Shown: positions 20,094 to 32,440, counted from the stretch's first letter. The stretch is 64,000 nt of DNA from an uncultured Paracoccaceae bacterium (GCA_937864535.1 CALMJS010000012.1:1-64000); one strand, 5' to 3'. Translations and numbers: made by a program. The notes: generated by a model from the sequence alone, not told the origin.

Positions 20094-21329
20094 TCATTGG
20101 TAAGGCCGGAATGCCTGTATTCTGTGCAACTCAAACGCCGTTCTAGATTTTTTGCTCCAAAATTGAAACAGCGGCCCCTGCCGCGTCGAACGACCGAACA
20201 AACCTCCCTTTTGATACCAGATACCATCGTCACCGAAGGAAATTCGATGGAATCCAATGGTCAAAGAATAGTGAAAAATGGTGACCCTCTGCCCTTTGGC
20301 CAGAGCATCGCGCGCAGATGCCAGAATTTTATGCAAATTATACCAGCGCGCAACAAAGGCCACATGTCCTGTCATGGGCACCGGCCGGTCATATCGCAAG
20401 AACGGACTAGCGGCGGGCCCCAGAGGCGGCAAATCGACGATTCTCGCGGTGGCACCTTCGGTCAATCCCTCATCGAAACTGCGCAGCAGGAGACCGATAT
20501 CTCCGGGTTCGACACGGCCCTCGACCATCTGGCGCAGCGCTCGACGTTTTTGGCGGTCTCTCTCGCGGTCGATAACCTGTTGCCAGCGATCCTCCGGACA
20601 GTGTTTGCGCAGATAGATCATCAGACTGCGGCCGATCTGAAACAGTGACAACGGGGTGCGATCCTTGCGCCGCCGGACGCTAGCGCCATAGGCGTGATGA
20701 ACGACAGCATTCGGCACAATCGCGGACACCACACCACGTTTTGCCGCACGCATATTCAGATCGGTTTCATCGAGATAGAACTGAAATGCCGGATCAAACC
20801 CGCCGACTGCGGCCAACCAATCGCGATCAAAGGCCATATTCGTGCCTTCGGTTTTGACGCCTTCCTCCGGATTGGTCTGCACCAGCAAGGGTTCCGAGGT
20901 TTCGACATCAAGCGACTCGCAATCGCCGGTAACCCGGACATTCCGGGCCCGCCATTGCCAAGAGATGCCGTTACGCCCCAGCACAAATCCGCCCGCACAC
21001 ACGGCCTGACGCGCGGCAATCGGAGCAACCAGATGCGTCAACCAGGTCGGCTCTGGCACCGCATCATCGTCGATAAAGGCGACAACTTGCCCTGCCGCCA
21101 CTGCAAGCCCCAAGTTCCGCGCAGCAGCGATATTGGCCTGATCATAAGCGACCATTTTGAAACGGTGCGACTGTCCGCCTGCCTTTACGGCCTCGATACC
21201 CTCGGGATCAGCCACGACGATGATTTCAAAGTTGGGATAATCCAGTTGACCAAGCCCGGTCACGCAGCGTCGAAGCATCCGTGGGCGATCACGGCTGACG
21301 ACGACGATGCTAACAGGAGCCGCCGTCAC
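20094..21329 (-). CDS. Glycosyltransferase family 2
   Basis: 411 aa; PVSIVVVSRDRPRMLRRCVTGLGQLDYPNFEIIVV and VVAFIDDDAVPEPTWL. Confidence 0.88.
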   Translation of the reverse strand: MTAAPVSIVVVSRDRPRMLRRCVTGLGQLDYPNFEIIVVADPEGIEAVKAGGQSHRFKMVAYDQANIAAARNLGLAVAAGQVVAFIDDDAVPEPTWLTHLVAPIAARQAVCAGGFVLGRNGISWQWRARNVRVTGDCESLDVETSEPLLVQTNPEEGVKTEGTNMAFDRDWLAAVGGFDPAFQFYLDETDLNMRAAKRGVVSAIVPNAVVHHAYGASVRRRKDRTPLSLFQIGRSLMIYLRKHCPEDRWQQVIDRERDRQKRRALRQMVEGRVEPGDIGLLLRSFDEGLTEGATARIVDLPPLGPAASPFLRYDRPVPMTGHVAFVARWYNLHKILASARDALAKGQRVTIFHYSLTIGFHRISFGDDGIWYQKGGLFGRSTRQGPLFQFWSKKSRTAFELHRIQAFRPYQ

Positions 21330-22126
21330 GCAGCGCCCATCTGCCGCAACATCGCCTCGATCCGCGGGACATCTTGCGGGTTATTGAGTTCCCAGAATTT
21401 GCGCCCTTTGGCCTCGACCTCGACGCAGAGCACATGCACCCCGCGTTCAAGGAACCGGAGTTGCTCTAGCCCCTCTAGCTGCTCCAGCGGACCTGCCGCC
21501 CAGCGCGGATAGGCAGCCAGCGCCGAGGGTCGATAGGCATAGACGCCGACATGGTGGAAGACCGGTGTATCTTCGTCATCGGCGAAGGTGCGCCCTGTGT
21601 AGGGGATAACCTCCTTGGAAAAATACAGCGCATTCCGGTCAATCCCAAAGACGGCAGTGGTGCCGCCCACGCGGCCCTCGCGGCGATCCTCGAGGAAGCC
21701 GTTGAGCGCCGCCCCTTCGGTGCGCAGGACGGGCGTCGCGACCTCGGCCACGGGATGATTGCGAAGACCGGCGATCAGGTCTTCGACGAACCACGGCGGA
21801 GTGAGCGGCGCATCCCCCTGCAAATTCACCACAACATCATAGCCACCGCCCAACGCATCAAAGGCCTCGGCACAGCGTTCGGTACCGTTCTGGCAGGTTT
21901 CAGAGGTCATGACGACCTCTGCCCCGAACGCCTGTGCGGCATCGCGAATGCGGGTGTCGTCGGTGGCGACGACCACCCGATCAACGCCGCGCACCTGCAT
22001 CGCAGCATCCCAACTCCGCCGGATCAGGCTCTTGGCCTCTCCGGTCGCTCCGGTCAGTTCCACCAAGGGCTTGCCCGGATACCGGGTCGAGGCGTAGCGG
22101 GCGGGGATGACGATGAGATTGGGCAA
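21326..22126 (-). CDS. kdsB: 3-deoxy-manno-octulosonate cytidylyltransferase
   Basis: 266 aa; IVIPARYASTRYPGKPLVELTG, VVNLQGDAPLTPPWFVEDLI. Confidence 0.92.
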   Translation of the reverse strand: MPNLIVIPARYASTRYPGKPLVELTGATGEAKSLIRRSWDAAMQVRGVDRVVVATDDTRIRDAAQAFGAEVVMTSETCQNGTERCAEAFDALGGGYDVVVNLQGDAPLTPPWFVEDLIAGLRNHPVAEVATPVLRTEGAALNGFLEDRREGRVGGTTAVFGIDRNALYFSKEVIPYTGRTFADDEDTPVFHHVGVYAYRPSALAAYPRWAAGPLEQLEGLEQLRFLERGVHVLCVEVEAKGRKFWELNNPQDVPRIEAMLRQMGAA

Positions 22127-22924
22127 TCAGGCCTCCTGCAGATCCACGCCCGGCGCGTAGGCGATAAAGAACGGGTTGGCAAAACCGTCCTTACCATAGC
22201 GCAGCGGCTGGTGGTTATCAAAACGGACCACATCGCCGCCAGCCCCGACCAGAACCGCGTGACCCGCAGCGGTATCCCATTCCATCGTCCGGCCGACACG
22301 CGGATAGAGATCGGCCTCGCCGGTGGCGACCAGACAGAATTTGAGCGACGACCCGGCGCTGGTCATGTCTTTGACCGTGTATTTGGCAATGTAATCATCG
22401 GTGGCCTGATCGCGGTGAGATTTGGACGCAACGACCATCAGCCCGGCAGCATCGGGTTTTGACACACGGATCGGCGTCACCGCGCCAACAGTCTGTTTGT
22501 CGAACGGTCCGGTTTCTTCGACTGCGTTCCCGCCAGCGTCCGTATAGAACAAACGTCCCTTGGCCGGAGCATAAACCACGCCGCGTACCGGCGAGCCCTC
22601 ATGAACATAGGCGATGTTGACCGTGAAATCGCCGCGACGCTGCACAAACTCTTTGGTCCCGTCCAATGGGTCAACGATCAGGAAAGTGCTGACCGTTTGA
22701 TCATGGCTGGCAGATTGTTCCTCGGTCACGAGAGCGACATCCGGGAATTCGGCGCGCAACCCGGCCGAGATCAACGCATCGGCAGCCTCGTCCGCTTCGG
22801 TGACAGGGCTGGAGTCGCTCTTGGATTTCACTTCGAATTCGGGGCTGTTGTAGATCTCCATGATCTTGTCACCGGCCTCGAGGGCCAAGCGGCGCATGAC
22901 AGTCGTCAAATGAGCGAAATCCAT
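22127..22924 (-). CDS. cysQ: 3'(2'),5'-bisphosphate nucleotidase
   Basis: 265 aa; DSSPVTEADEAADALI, LIVDPLDGTKEFVQRRGDFTVNIA inositol-monophosphatase-fold metal motifs. Confidence 0.93.
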   Translation of the reverse strand: MDFAHLTTVMRRLALEAGDKIMEIYNSPEFEVKSKSDSSPVTEADEAADALISAGLRAEFPDVALVTEEQSASHDQTVSTFLIVDPLDGTKEFVQRRGDFTVNIAYVHEGSPVRGVVYAPAKGRLFYTDAGGNAVEETGPFDKQTVGAVTPIRVSKPDAAGLMVVASKSHRDQATDDYIAKYTVKDMTSAGSSLKFCLVATGEADLYPRVGRTMEWDTAAGHAVLVGAGGDVVRFDNHQPLRYGKDGFANPFFIAYAPGVDLQEA

Positions 22925-23042
22925 CTATTTCTCCTTATAAATCCAGCTTCCCGGGCATTTGAACCCCGGGGTCGCGGGTGTTATGGTAGAGCCCGCCATC
23001 AACAGCAAGACAATCCTAAGTATTTGGTGGTATTAAGTCCCC

Positions 23043-23882
23043 ATGACAGACCAAACCGCCCTCTTTCAGGTCCACAAACCGCGCACGATGTTCGGCTCCG
23101 CGCTGAACACGTTAGAGTTGATTTTTCACTCGACAGTCCGCGAGATTCGAAAAGGGCACAAAAACGCGATTGTCGGCCTGCTGATGAACATGCTTCAGGC
23201 CCTGATTTTTGTCGGCGCGTTCTACCTGATGTTTACCGTACTGGGGATGAAACGCGTCCAGCTGCGCGGCGATTTCATGCTCTACCTGATGTCGGGCGTG
23301 TTTTTGTTCATGACCCATTCCAAGGCGATGAGCGCGGTCTTCGGGTCAGAGGGATCGACCTCGGCGATGCTCAAACACGCGCCGTTGAACACGATCATCC
23401 TGATCACCGCCGCCGCGTTGGCTTCGCTCTATACTCAGGTCATGTCCTTGGCGGTCATTCTGTTTATTTACCACGTGATGGGAAATCCGGTGGTGATCGA
23501 CCAACCCGTTGGTGCCGCGGCGATGTTCCTGCTAGCATGGTTTTCAGGCATCGGCGTTGGCATCATTTTCATGTCGATCAAGCCGTGGTTCCCCGACTTT
23601 GCCAGTGTTGCGCAAACCGTCTATGCCCGCGCCAATATGATTGCATCAGGAAAAATGTTCGTCGCAAACGCGACGCCGGGCTATATTCTGGCGCTGTTCG
23701 ATTGGAACCCGCTGTTCCACTGCATCGATCAGGAGCGCGGATTTGTGTTCGGAAACTACTTTCCGCATCACAGTTCGATCAGCTATCCGATTTACGTCAG
23801 CCTCACCTGCATTGTGATCGGGATGATGGCCGAATTCTTTACCCGTCGCCACGCAAGCGAGAGCTGGAACGCCGCGCGCTAG
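23043..23882 (+). CDS. ABC-2 type (capsule/polysaccharide export-like) permease
   Basis: 279 aa, about 6 hydrophobic segments, KpsM/ABC-2-like N-terminus; no ATPase partner adjacent. Confidence 0.7.
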   Translation: MTDQTALFQVHKPRTMFGSALNTLELIFHSTVREIRKGHKNAIVGLLMNMLQALIFVGAFYLMFTVLGMKRVQLRGDFMLYLMSGVFLFMTHSKAMSAVFGSEGSTSAMLKHAPLNTIILITAAALASLYTQVMSLAVILFIYHVMGNPVVIDQPVGAAAMFLLAWFSGIGVGIIFMSIKPWFPDFASVAQTVYARANMIASGKMFVANATPGYILALFDWNPLFHCIDQERGFVFGNYFPHHSSISYPIYVSLTCIVIGMMAEFFTRRHASESWNAAR

Positions 23883-24487
23883 GTGACGACGCGCAGCGTC
23901 ACGTTGATCCGCCCGCCCTTGGGTAATAGCGACGAACTCCCCGCCCGGATGCGGTCGACACCATGAAACAGCAAACGCGATTCGCCGGTCAGCGCCATGA
24001 CGTCGCCGCTCTCGAGCCAGAAACTCTCGGTCGAGCCGCCACGCTCTGCATTTCCCACCCGAAACAGCGCCGCATCGCCCAAGGAAATCGACAAAACCGG
24101 CGCGGAAAAATCCGCCTCGTCCCGGTCCTGATGCAACCCCATCCGCGCCGAAGCGTCGTAAAAATTCACCAGACAGCTCTGAGGATCGCGGTCATAGCCG
24201 GACAGTGTCCTCCAGACCTCTAGCACGGCATCGGGAATCGGCGGCCACTCCATGCCGGCCGGATGCACCTGTTCATAGCGATAGCCCCTGCGATCCGACA
24301 CCCAGCCATATTGCCCCGCAGAGGTCATCCGGACCGACATTTCCTTGCCTCGCATCGTGACCGGATGAAACAGGGGCGCCTGACGCACCACCTCACGCAA
24401 GTCCAAAACCAGTCTGGATTGCTGTTCGGGCGACAAAAATGCCTTCCAGACGGGGACGCCGCGGACGGAAAAGGTGGGTAAAGTCAT
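23879..24487 (-). CDS. alkB: Alpha-ketoglutarate-dependent dioxygenase AlkB
   Basis: Start MTLPTFSVRG (24487); VNFYDASARMGLHQDRDEADFSAPVLSISLGDAALFRVG with HxD and later LLFHGVDRIRAG. Confidence 0.93.
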   Translation of the reverse strand: MTLPTFSVRGVPVWKAFLSPEQQSRLVLDLREVVRQAPLFHPVTMRGKEMSVRMTSAGQYGWVSDRRGYRYEQVHPAGMEWPPIPDAVLEVWRTLSGYDRDPQSCLVNFYDASARMGLHQDRDEADFSAPVLSISLGDAALFRVGNAERGGSTESFWLESGDVMALTGESRLLFHGVDRIRAGSSSLLPKGGRINVTLRVVT

Positions 24488-24536
24488 CTGGCACTCAACC
24501 AAGTTGCAAATTTAGCACAGTTTGTCGTGCGGACCC

Positions 24537-24568
24537 CGTTGCAGGGCGCTTTTCCGCCTCCTATATAC
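24537..24568 (+). promoter_or_regulatory. Putative RpoH (sigma32-type) promoter of dnaK
   Basis: CGTTGCAG-N16-CTATATA upstream of dnaK resembles alphaproteobacterial heat-shock promoters. Confidence 0.55.
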
Positions 24569-24677
24569 CGTTCGATCCAGTGATTGGACCAGATGTCCGG
24601 TCACAAATCCAACCACAGGTGCGGATGCCAGCCTTGGGTTCGTGCCGCTCAAACCGCCTAAGAAAGGGATTTGAAAG

Positions 24678-26597
<1,920 letters not shown>

Positions 26598-26614
26598 GGT
26601 CTGCTGACAGGATC

Positions 26615-26645
26615 AGACCGGCCTTAACCATAGGGCCGGTCTTTT
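26615..26645 (+). terminator. Intrinsic terminator/attenuator between dnaK and dnaJ
   Basis: AGACCGGCC ... GGCCGGTCT perfect 9-bp stem followed by TTTTCC. Confidence 0.75.
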
Positions 26646-26667
26646 CCTTTCCCAGAGGGGGAACAAC

Positions 26668-27822
26668 ATGTCCAAACGCGATTACTACGACGTTCTAGGC
26701 GCCAGCAAAGGCGCCAGCGCCGAGGAATTGAAGAAAGCCTATCGCAAGAAGGCCAAAGAACTTCACCCGGATCGGAATTCCGACAACCCGAACGCCGAAG
26801 CCCAGTTCAAAGAGGTGAACGAGGCCTACGACGTGCTCAAAGACCCCGAGAAAAAGGCAGCCTATGATCGGTATGGTCACGCCGCATTCGAGGGTGGCAT
26901 GGGTGGCGGCGCACGGGGCGGCGGCGCGGGCTTCCGCGGCAACGGTGATTTCGCTTCTGCCTTCTCCGATGTGTTCGACGATCTGTTCGGCGACTTTATG
27001 GGGGGCCGCGGGGCTGGCGGTGGGCGTAGCCGCGCCCAGCGGGGCAATGACCTGCGCTATAACCTGCGCATCACCCTCGAAGAAGCCTTTGGCGGGCTGC
27101 AAAAGACGATCCACGTGCCCACGGCCGTTGCCTGTTCCTCCTGTAACGGCAGCGGCGGCGAGGCCGGCAGCGAACCTGTTACCTGTCCGACCTGTTCGGG
27201 CATGGGCAAGGTGCGGGCGCAGCAGGGTTTCTTTACCGTCGAACGCACCTGCCCGACCTGTAACGGGATGGGTCAAACGATCAAGAACCCGTGCAAATCC
27301 TGCCACGGTGCTGGTCGGGTCGAAAAGGAAAAGTCCCTGTCGGTCAACATCCCTGCGGGTGTTGAAACCGGGACTCGCGTGCGTCTGGCTGGAGAAGGCG
27401 AAGCTGGCCTACGCGGCGGTCCCACAGGCGATCTCTACATCTTTATCGATGTGGCAGAGCACGAGATTTTCCAACGCGACGGTACGACGTTGTTCTGCCG
27501 CGTCCCGGTCTCGATGGTCGATGCGGCGCTCGGCGGAGAGGTCGAGGTCCCGACGATCGACGGCGGTCGCAGCCGCGTGCGCATCCCGGAAGGTAGCCAG
27601 TCTGGCCGCCAGATGCGTCTACGCAGCAAAGGCATGCCCGCCCTGCGCGGCGGCGGGATCGGCGACATGCTGATCGAATTGTCGGTGGAAACGCCTGTCC
27701 AACTGACCAGCCGGCAAAAAGAACTGCTGCGCGAGTTCGCCAAGGAGAGCGCCGAGAACAACCCGCAGTCCTCGCGGTTCTTTTCGGCAGTCAAAGGGTT
27801 CTGGGACTCGATGAAAGGATAA
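26668..27822 (+). CDS. dnaJ: Molecular chaperone DnaJ
   Basis: 384 aa; J domain with HPDR, G-rich region, four CxxCxGxG repeats. Confidence 0.99.
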   Translation: MSKRDYYDVLGASKGASAEELKKAYRKKAKELHPDRNSDNPNAEAQFKEVNEAYDVLKDPEKKAAYDRYGHAAFEGGMGGGARGGGAGFRGNGDFASAFSDVFDDLFGDFMGGRGAGGGRSRAQRGNDLRYNLRITLEEAFGGLQKTIHVPTAVACSSCNGSGGEAGSEPVTCPTCSGMGKVRAQQGFFTVERTCPTCNGMGQTIKNPCKSCHGAGRVEKEKSLSVNIPAGVETGTRVRLAGEGEAGLRGGPTGDLYIFIDVAEHEIFQRDGTTLFCRVPVSMVDAALGGEVEVPTIDGGRSRVRIPEGSQSGRQMRLRSKGMPALRGGGIGDMLIELSVETPVQLTSRQKELLREFAKESAENNPQSSRFFSAVKGFWDSMKG

Positions 27823-27846
27823 CGGCAGGCCTTCGGGCCTCCGTTT
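27822..27846 (+). terminator. Terminator-like hairpin after dnaJ
   Basis: ACGG-C-AGGCC-TTCG-GGCCT-CCGT then TTT. Confidence 0.55.
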
Positions 27847-27882
27847 ACCAACCGTTAAGCGAGTCTGGTCAATGCTAAGGCC

Positions 27883-28647
27883 ATGACCCAGATTCGCCAC
27901 ATGGCCGAAGCGCCAATGCCCCTCTTTGATATCCCCTCGGACGAGGTTGAGGTTCCCGCCGAACAGCGGCAGGTGCCGTCCTATTTGCGCGACCACAGAA
28001 CGCGGCTGCGCGACCGGTTCATGTCCGGCGGCGCGGCTGCACTGCCGGATTACGAGATGCTGGAACTGGTACTCTTCCGGGCGATACCGCGGCAGGATGT
28101 CAAACCTCTGGCGCGCGCGCTGATTGACCGCTTTGGCGATTTTGGCCGGGTAATCACTGCCTCGGCCACCAGCCTGAAACAGACGCGGGGTGTCGGCGAC
28201 GCTGTCGTGATCGAACTGAAAATTGTCGAAGCCGCCGCGCACCGGCTGGCCCGCGCCAAGGTCATGCAGCGCCATGTCATCAGTAGCTGGGATGCCGTGC
28301 TGGATTATTGTCACACGGTCATGGCACACCGCGAAACAGAACAGTTTCGCGTGCTGTTCCTTGATCGCAAGAACGTGCTGATCGCCGACGAAGAACAGGC
28401 CAAGGGCACGGTTGACCATGTTCCTGTGTACCCGCGAGAGGTCGTTAAGCGGGCATTAGAATTAAATTCTAGTGCCATCATTCTGGTCCATAACCACCCG
28501 TCCGGTGATCCGACGCCATCGCAGGCAGATATCGACATCACACGCCAGATCGACGCCGCCGCACAAACGCTGGGACTCACGCTGCATGATCATCTGATCA
28601 TCGGGAGATCACGCGAACTCAGCTTTCGCGCAGAGGGACTATTGTAG
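27883..28647 (+). CDS. radC: DNA repair protein RadC/JAB-domain protein
   Basis: 254 aa; HNHPSGDPTPSQADIDITRQI metal-binding motif. Start could be the internal Met at 27901. Confidence 0.94.
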   Translation: MTQIRHMAEAPMPLFDIPSDEVEVPAEQRQVPSYLRDHRTRLRDRFMSGGAAALPDYEMLELVLFRAIPRQDVKPLARALIDRFGDFGRVITASATSLKQTRGVGDAVVIELKIVEAAAHRLARAKVMQRHVISSWDAVLDYCHTVMAHRETEQFRVLFLDRKNVLIADEEQAKGTVDHVPVYPREVVKRALELNSSAIILVHNHPSGDPTPSQADIDITRQIDAAAQTLGLTLHDHLIIGRSRELSFRAEGLL

Positions 28648-29589
28648 GGCGGCCAGGTCTTCTGACGGGCTGAACATCGTTGTCAGCGACAGGTAATCCC
28701 CGACCGCATCACACGCAGGCATAGTCAGCGTCAGATCGACCGCAGCGGGGTTTTGACCGGGCCGGAAATCCAGGCTCTGCGCAGAAATGTCCTGACCGCA
28801 GTTTGCCGCCGTAATCTCCAGTTCCACGGTCAGATCGACGCTGGGACCCTGTACCGGCACCGAATAGACCTGCGCCAATTGCGGCGCAAAGGCTTGGTCA
28901 TCGCCAAGGGTCACCAGTGTCCCGACGCTCGATCCAGTTGCGCCAGCAAAGACATGTCCGGCGTCGGCAAAGCCGGCACCATTCTCAAAGGCATGCAGGG
29001 CCACTCCGGTATCGCCCTGCCATTGCAGAACTGCCCGGTGAAACAGCGGGAAATCGGGGACCACAGTCGTCGCGACAGCCGTCAGGCCATTGTCAAACGC
29101 AGCAATAAAGACAGCATCGATGGCCAAGGCCGGAACTTCGACAGATAGCAGCCCGTCTCGATCCGTTTCCGCCGTGAACATCATGCCCTGATGGTGGATC
29201 GTCAGGCGGCTACCGGGCGCGCAAATCGCATCCACAGACAATGTCACCATAGCATTGTCCGCAGGGACAGCGATCATCACGGGATCACATTCGGCCCCAT
29301 GTTCCAGCGCGACGCCAAACGCCTGATCCGGCGAGGCGGCCGCCACGAATACCGGCGTCACAGGGTGCAAGTCAGGCTCGAACGGAGACGGGAGGTGAAC
29401 CTCGGCCTCCGAAACAGCCACGGCGTTCAACATGGGGCTCTGGGTCATCGCGACAATTTCTGGCGCAGAGGGGACAACCTCTTTGCTATAGCGCTCGGCC
29501 AGTGCATCACCATTTTGCATAAAGAAACCCACAGCCAGAGCCGTCAGAAACGTCCCCCCCGCGAGTACAATCTTGCCAAATCGTGCCAT
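28639..29589 (-). CDS. Hypothetical exported/membrane-anchored protein beside secA
   Basis: Start MARFGKIVLAGGTFLTALAVGFFMQNG (29589) with N-terminal hydrophobic segment; no recognisable enzymatic motif. Confidence 0.75.
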   Translation of the reverse strand: MARFGKIVLAGGTFLTALAVGFFMQNGDALAERYSKEVVPSAPEIVAMTQSPMLNAVAVSEAEVHLPSPFEPDLHPVTPVFVAAASPDQAFGVALEHGAECDPVMIAVPADNAMVTLSVDAICAPGSRLTIHHQGMMFTAETDRDGLLSVEVPALAIDAVFIAAFDNGLTAVATTVVPDFPLFHRAVLQWQGDTGVALHAFENGAGFADAGHVFAGATGSSVGTLVTLGDDQAFAPQLAQVYSVPVQGPSVDLTVELEITAANCGQDISAQSLDFRPGQNPAAVDLTLTMPACDAVGDYLSLTTMFSPSEDLAALQ

Positions 29590-29710
29590 CGAATCCCCCA
29601 ACCAGATCTTTGACAGCTGGAAGGATCGCACCGGATGATGGTTCAGGCAGGACCGACGCGTGTCATGTTTCGGGCCAGATTGTGGCCGGGTCGCCGCATT
29701 TCAAACAGTT

Positions 29711-29737
29711 GGGGCGCCACCCTGTGAGTGACGCCCC
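29711..29737 (-). terminator. Stem-loop downstream of secA
   Basis: GGGGCGCCAC / GTGACGCCCC 10-bp stem (one wobble), just past the secA stop. Confidence 0.45.
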
Positions 29738-29743
29738 TAATCC

Positions 29744-32440
29744 TTAGAACTTGCCGTGGCAGTGCTTGAACTTTTCGCCCGACCCACAGGGGCACGGATC
29801 GTTGCGACCCGGATTGCCCCAAGTATTGGGGTCCGTTTCATCAAACCCGGGCTTGGCCTCCGGCTTTGGTTCTTCGACAATTGCCGGAGCGGCGGCGGCG
29901 GCCTGAGCAGCGCGCTGTTGTTCCAGATACTGCTGGATCAACTGCTGCTGTTGTTCGGCTGTCATCGGCTGAACCTTGGACAGTTTCTGCGTCACGTCGG
30001 TGCGCAGACCATCCAGCAGGTTTTCAAACAGCTGGAAAGCTTCGGTCTTGTATTCGTTCAACGGATCGCGCTGTGCATAGCCACGGAACCCAACGACCGA
30101 CCGCAGATGTTCGAGCCGCAGCAGGTGATCGCGCCACTTGCCATCGATGGTTTGCAGCAGGATTTGCTTTTCCAACTGGCGCATCACGTCAGCGGTAAAG
30201 GCAGCAGTCTTGTCAGCCATCATCTTATCAGCGGCTTCGACGATGCGATCGCGCAGAATGGCGTCGTCGACGCCTTCTTCCTCGGCCCATTTGATGATCG
30301 GCAGATCGAGGTACAATTTTTCGATCACGGCGGCATAGAGGCCGTTCACGTCCCACTGGTCAGCATAGCTGCGTTCGGGAATGAACTGGTCGATCAGATC
30401 TTCGATCACTTCGTTGCGCATATCATCGACGATCTCGGACAGGTCCTGCGCTTCCATGATTTCGCGGCGCTGCTTGAATATCACCTTACGCTGATCGTTC
30501 ATCACGTCGTCGAACTTGAGCAGCTGCTTACGGATGTCAAAGTTGCGACCTTCGACCTTGGCCTGCGCCCGCTCCAGCGACTTGTTCACCCAAGGATGGA
30601 TGATCGCCTCGCCCTCTTTCATGCCCAGCGACGACAGAACCTTGTCCAGACGTTCCGATCCGAAAATGCGCATCAGATCGTCTTCGAGCGAGAGGAAGAA
30701 CACCGAACGACCCGGGTCGCCCTGACGGCCCGAACGACCGCGCAGCTGGTTGTCGATACGGCGGGATTCATGGCGCTCTGTTGCCAGAACGAACAGACCG
30801 CCAGCGGCCTTTACAGCCTCTTCGTCGGATTTATGCGCGGCTTCGATCTGGGCGCGCACTTCGTCCGGGTGTGCGTCAGGGTTGGCAGCGATAGCCTCCA
30901 TCACCTTGAATTCGACGTTGCCGCCCAATTTGATGTCGGTCCCGCGGCCCGCCATGTTGGTGGCGATGGTCACCGCGCCCAGTTTACCGGCGTCGGCGAC
31001 GATCTGCGCTTCTTGTTCGTGCTGACGGGCGTTCAGAACGTTGTGCGTGATCTTGGCCTCGGTCAGCAACCGCGACAGCATCTCGGACTTTTCAATCGAA
31101 GTCGTGCCGACCAGAATCGGCTGCTGTTTTTCGTGTGCCTTTTGGATTTCGCGCACGACGGCCTGATATTTTTCAGCCGTAGTCCGGTAGACTTGGTCGT
31201 GCTCATCCTTGCGGGCGACGGGGCGGTTGGTCGGCACCTCGACCACACCCAGCCGGTAAATTTCCATGAATTCATCGGCTTCGGTCATGGCGGTACCGGT
31301 CATACCGCCCAGTTTGTCATAGAGGCGGAAATAGTTCTGGAAGGTCACGCTGGCCAAGGTGACGTTTTCCGGCTGGATCGACACGCGTTCCTTGGCTTCG
31401 ATGGCCTGATGCAAACCGTCCGACAGCCGGCGGCCATGCATCATACGGCCCGTAAATTCATCAATCAGGACGATATTGCCATCGCGAACGATGTAGTCTT
31501 TGTCCTTGGTGAACAGTTTATGCGCCCGTAGGCCTTGGTTCACGTGGTGAACGATGGTCGTGCTCTCAGGATCATAGAGCGTGTTTTCGGACGGCAGGAT
31601 GCCAGCCGCATGCAATCGCTGTTCGAGGAACTCGTTGCCTTCGTCGGTAAAGGTCACCTGACGGGTTTTCTCGTCGATGGTAAAATGCGACTCGGACAGT
31701 TCCGGGATCAGAGCATCCACAGCGATATAGAGCTGCGACCGGTCCTGCGCAGGACCAGAGATGATCAGCGGCGTGCGGGCCTCGTCCACGAGGATCGAGT
31801 CGACTTCGTCAACGATCGCGAAATAGTGGTCGCGCTGCATGATCTGCGACAGCTCGGACTTCATGTTGTCGCGCAGGTAGTCAAAGCCGAGTTCGTTGTT
31901 GGTCGCATAGGTGATATCGCAGGCATAGGCGGCCTGCTTTTCCGGCTCGGGCTGCTGCGGGACCACGATGCCTGTCGTCATACCCAGTGCGCCGTAAACC
32001 TTGCTCATCCATTCGGCGTCGCGACGGGCCAGATAGTCGTTCACCGTCACAACGTGGACACCGCGCCCGACCAGCGCGTTCAAATAGGCCGGGAAAGTCG
32101 CAACCAGCGTTTTACCTTCGCCGGTCTTCATTTCCGAAATATTGCCCTGATGCAGGAAAATCCCGCCCATCAACTGCACGTCGAATGCCCGCAGACCCAA
32201 GGCCCGTTTGGCAGCTTCGCGGCAGTTCGCAAAGGCTTCGGGCAGGAGCGCATCCAGATCTTCGCCCTTGGCAATGCGATCCTTGAATTCAAGAGTTTTC
32301 TCTTTCAGCCCGTCGTCGGACAGTTTTTCAAACTCAGGTTCCAGCGCATTGATTTTGGCGATCAGGGAACGGGTCGCTTTGACCTTGCGATCATTCGCAG
32401 TGCCAAAAACCTTTTTCGCCAGCGTTCCAAATCCCAACAT
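29744..32440 (-). CDS. secA: Preprotein translocase subunit SecA
   Basis: 898 aa; [41 protein letters not shown]-terminal zinc motif [18 protein letters not shown]. Confidence 0.99.
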   Translation of the reverse strand: MLGFGTLAKKVFGTANDRKVKATRSLIAKINALEPEFEKLSDDGLKEKTLEFKDRIAKGEDLDALLPEAFANCREAAKRALGLRAFDVQLMGGIFLHQGNISEMKTGEGKTLVATFPAYLNALVGRGVHVVTVNDYLARRDAEWMSKVYGALGMTTGIVVPQQPEPEKQAAYACDITYATNNELGFDYLRDNMKSELSQIMQRDHYFAIVDEVDSILVDEARTPLIISGPAQDRSQLYIAVDALIPELSESHFTIDEKTRQVTFTDEGNEFLEQRLHAAGILPSENTLYDPESTTIVHHVNQGLRAHKLFTKDKDYIVRDGNIVLIDEFTGRMMHGRRLSDGLHQAIEAKERVSIQPENVTLASVTFQNYFRLYDKLGGMTGTAMTEADEFMEIYRLGVVEVPTNRPVARKDEHDQVYRTTAEKYQAVVREIQKAHEKQQPILVGTTSIEKSEMLSRLLTEAKITHNVLNARQHEQEAQIVADAGKLGAVTIATNMAGRGTDIKLGGNVEFKVMEAIAANPDAHPDEVRAQIEAAHKSDEEAVKAAGGLFVLATERHESRRIDNQLRGRSGRQGDPGRSVFFLSLEDDLMRIFGSERLDKVLSSLGMKEGEAIIHPWVNKSLERAQAKVEGRNFDIRKQLLKFDDVMNDQRKVIFKQRREIMEAQDLSEIVDDMRNEVIEDLIDQFIPERSYADQWDVNGLYAAVIEKLYLDLPIIKWAEEEGVDDAILRDRIVEAADKMMADKTAAFTADVMRQLEKQILLQTIDGKWRDHLLRLEHLRSVVGFRGYAQRDPLNEYKTEAFQLFENLLDGLRTDVTQKLSKVQPMTAEQQQQLIQQYLEQQRAAQAAAAAPAIVEEPKPEAKPGFDETDPNTWGNPGRNDPCPCGSGEKFKHCHGKF

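Noticed and set aside
20061-20097. ATGACCA...TGGTCAT inverted repeat near the 3' end of the GT2 gene
   Set aside because: Weak 7-bp arms with a 16-nt loop and no T tract; not enough to call a terminator or operator.
19967-20257. N-terminal extension of galU ORF to 394 aa
   Set aside because: GalU family N-terminus starts at MKKKVTKAIFPVAG; upstream residues look like translated intergenic sequence.
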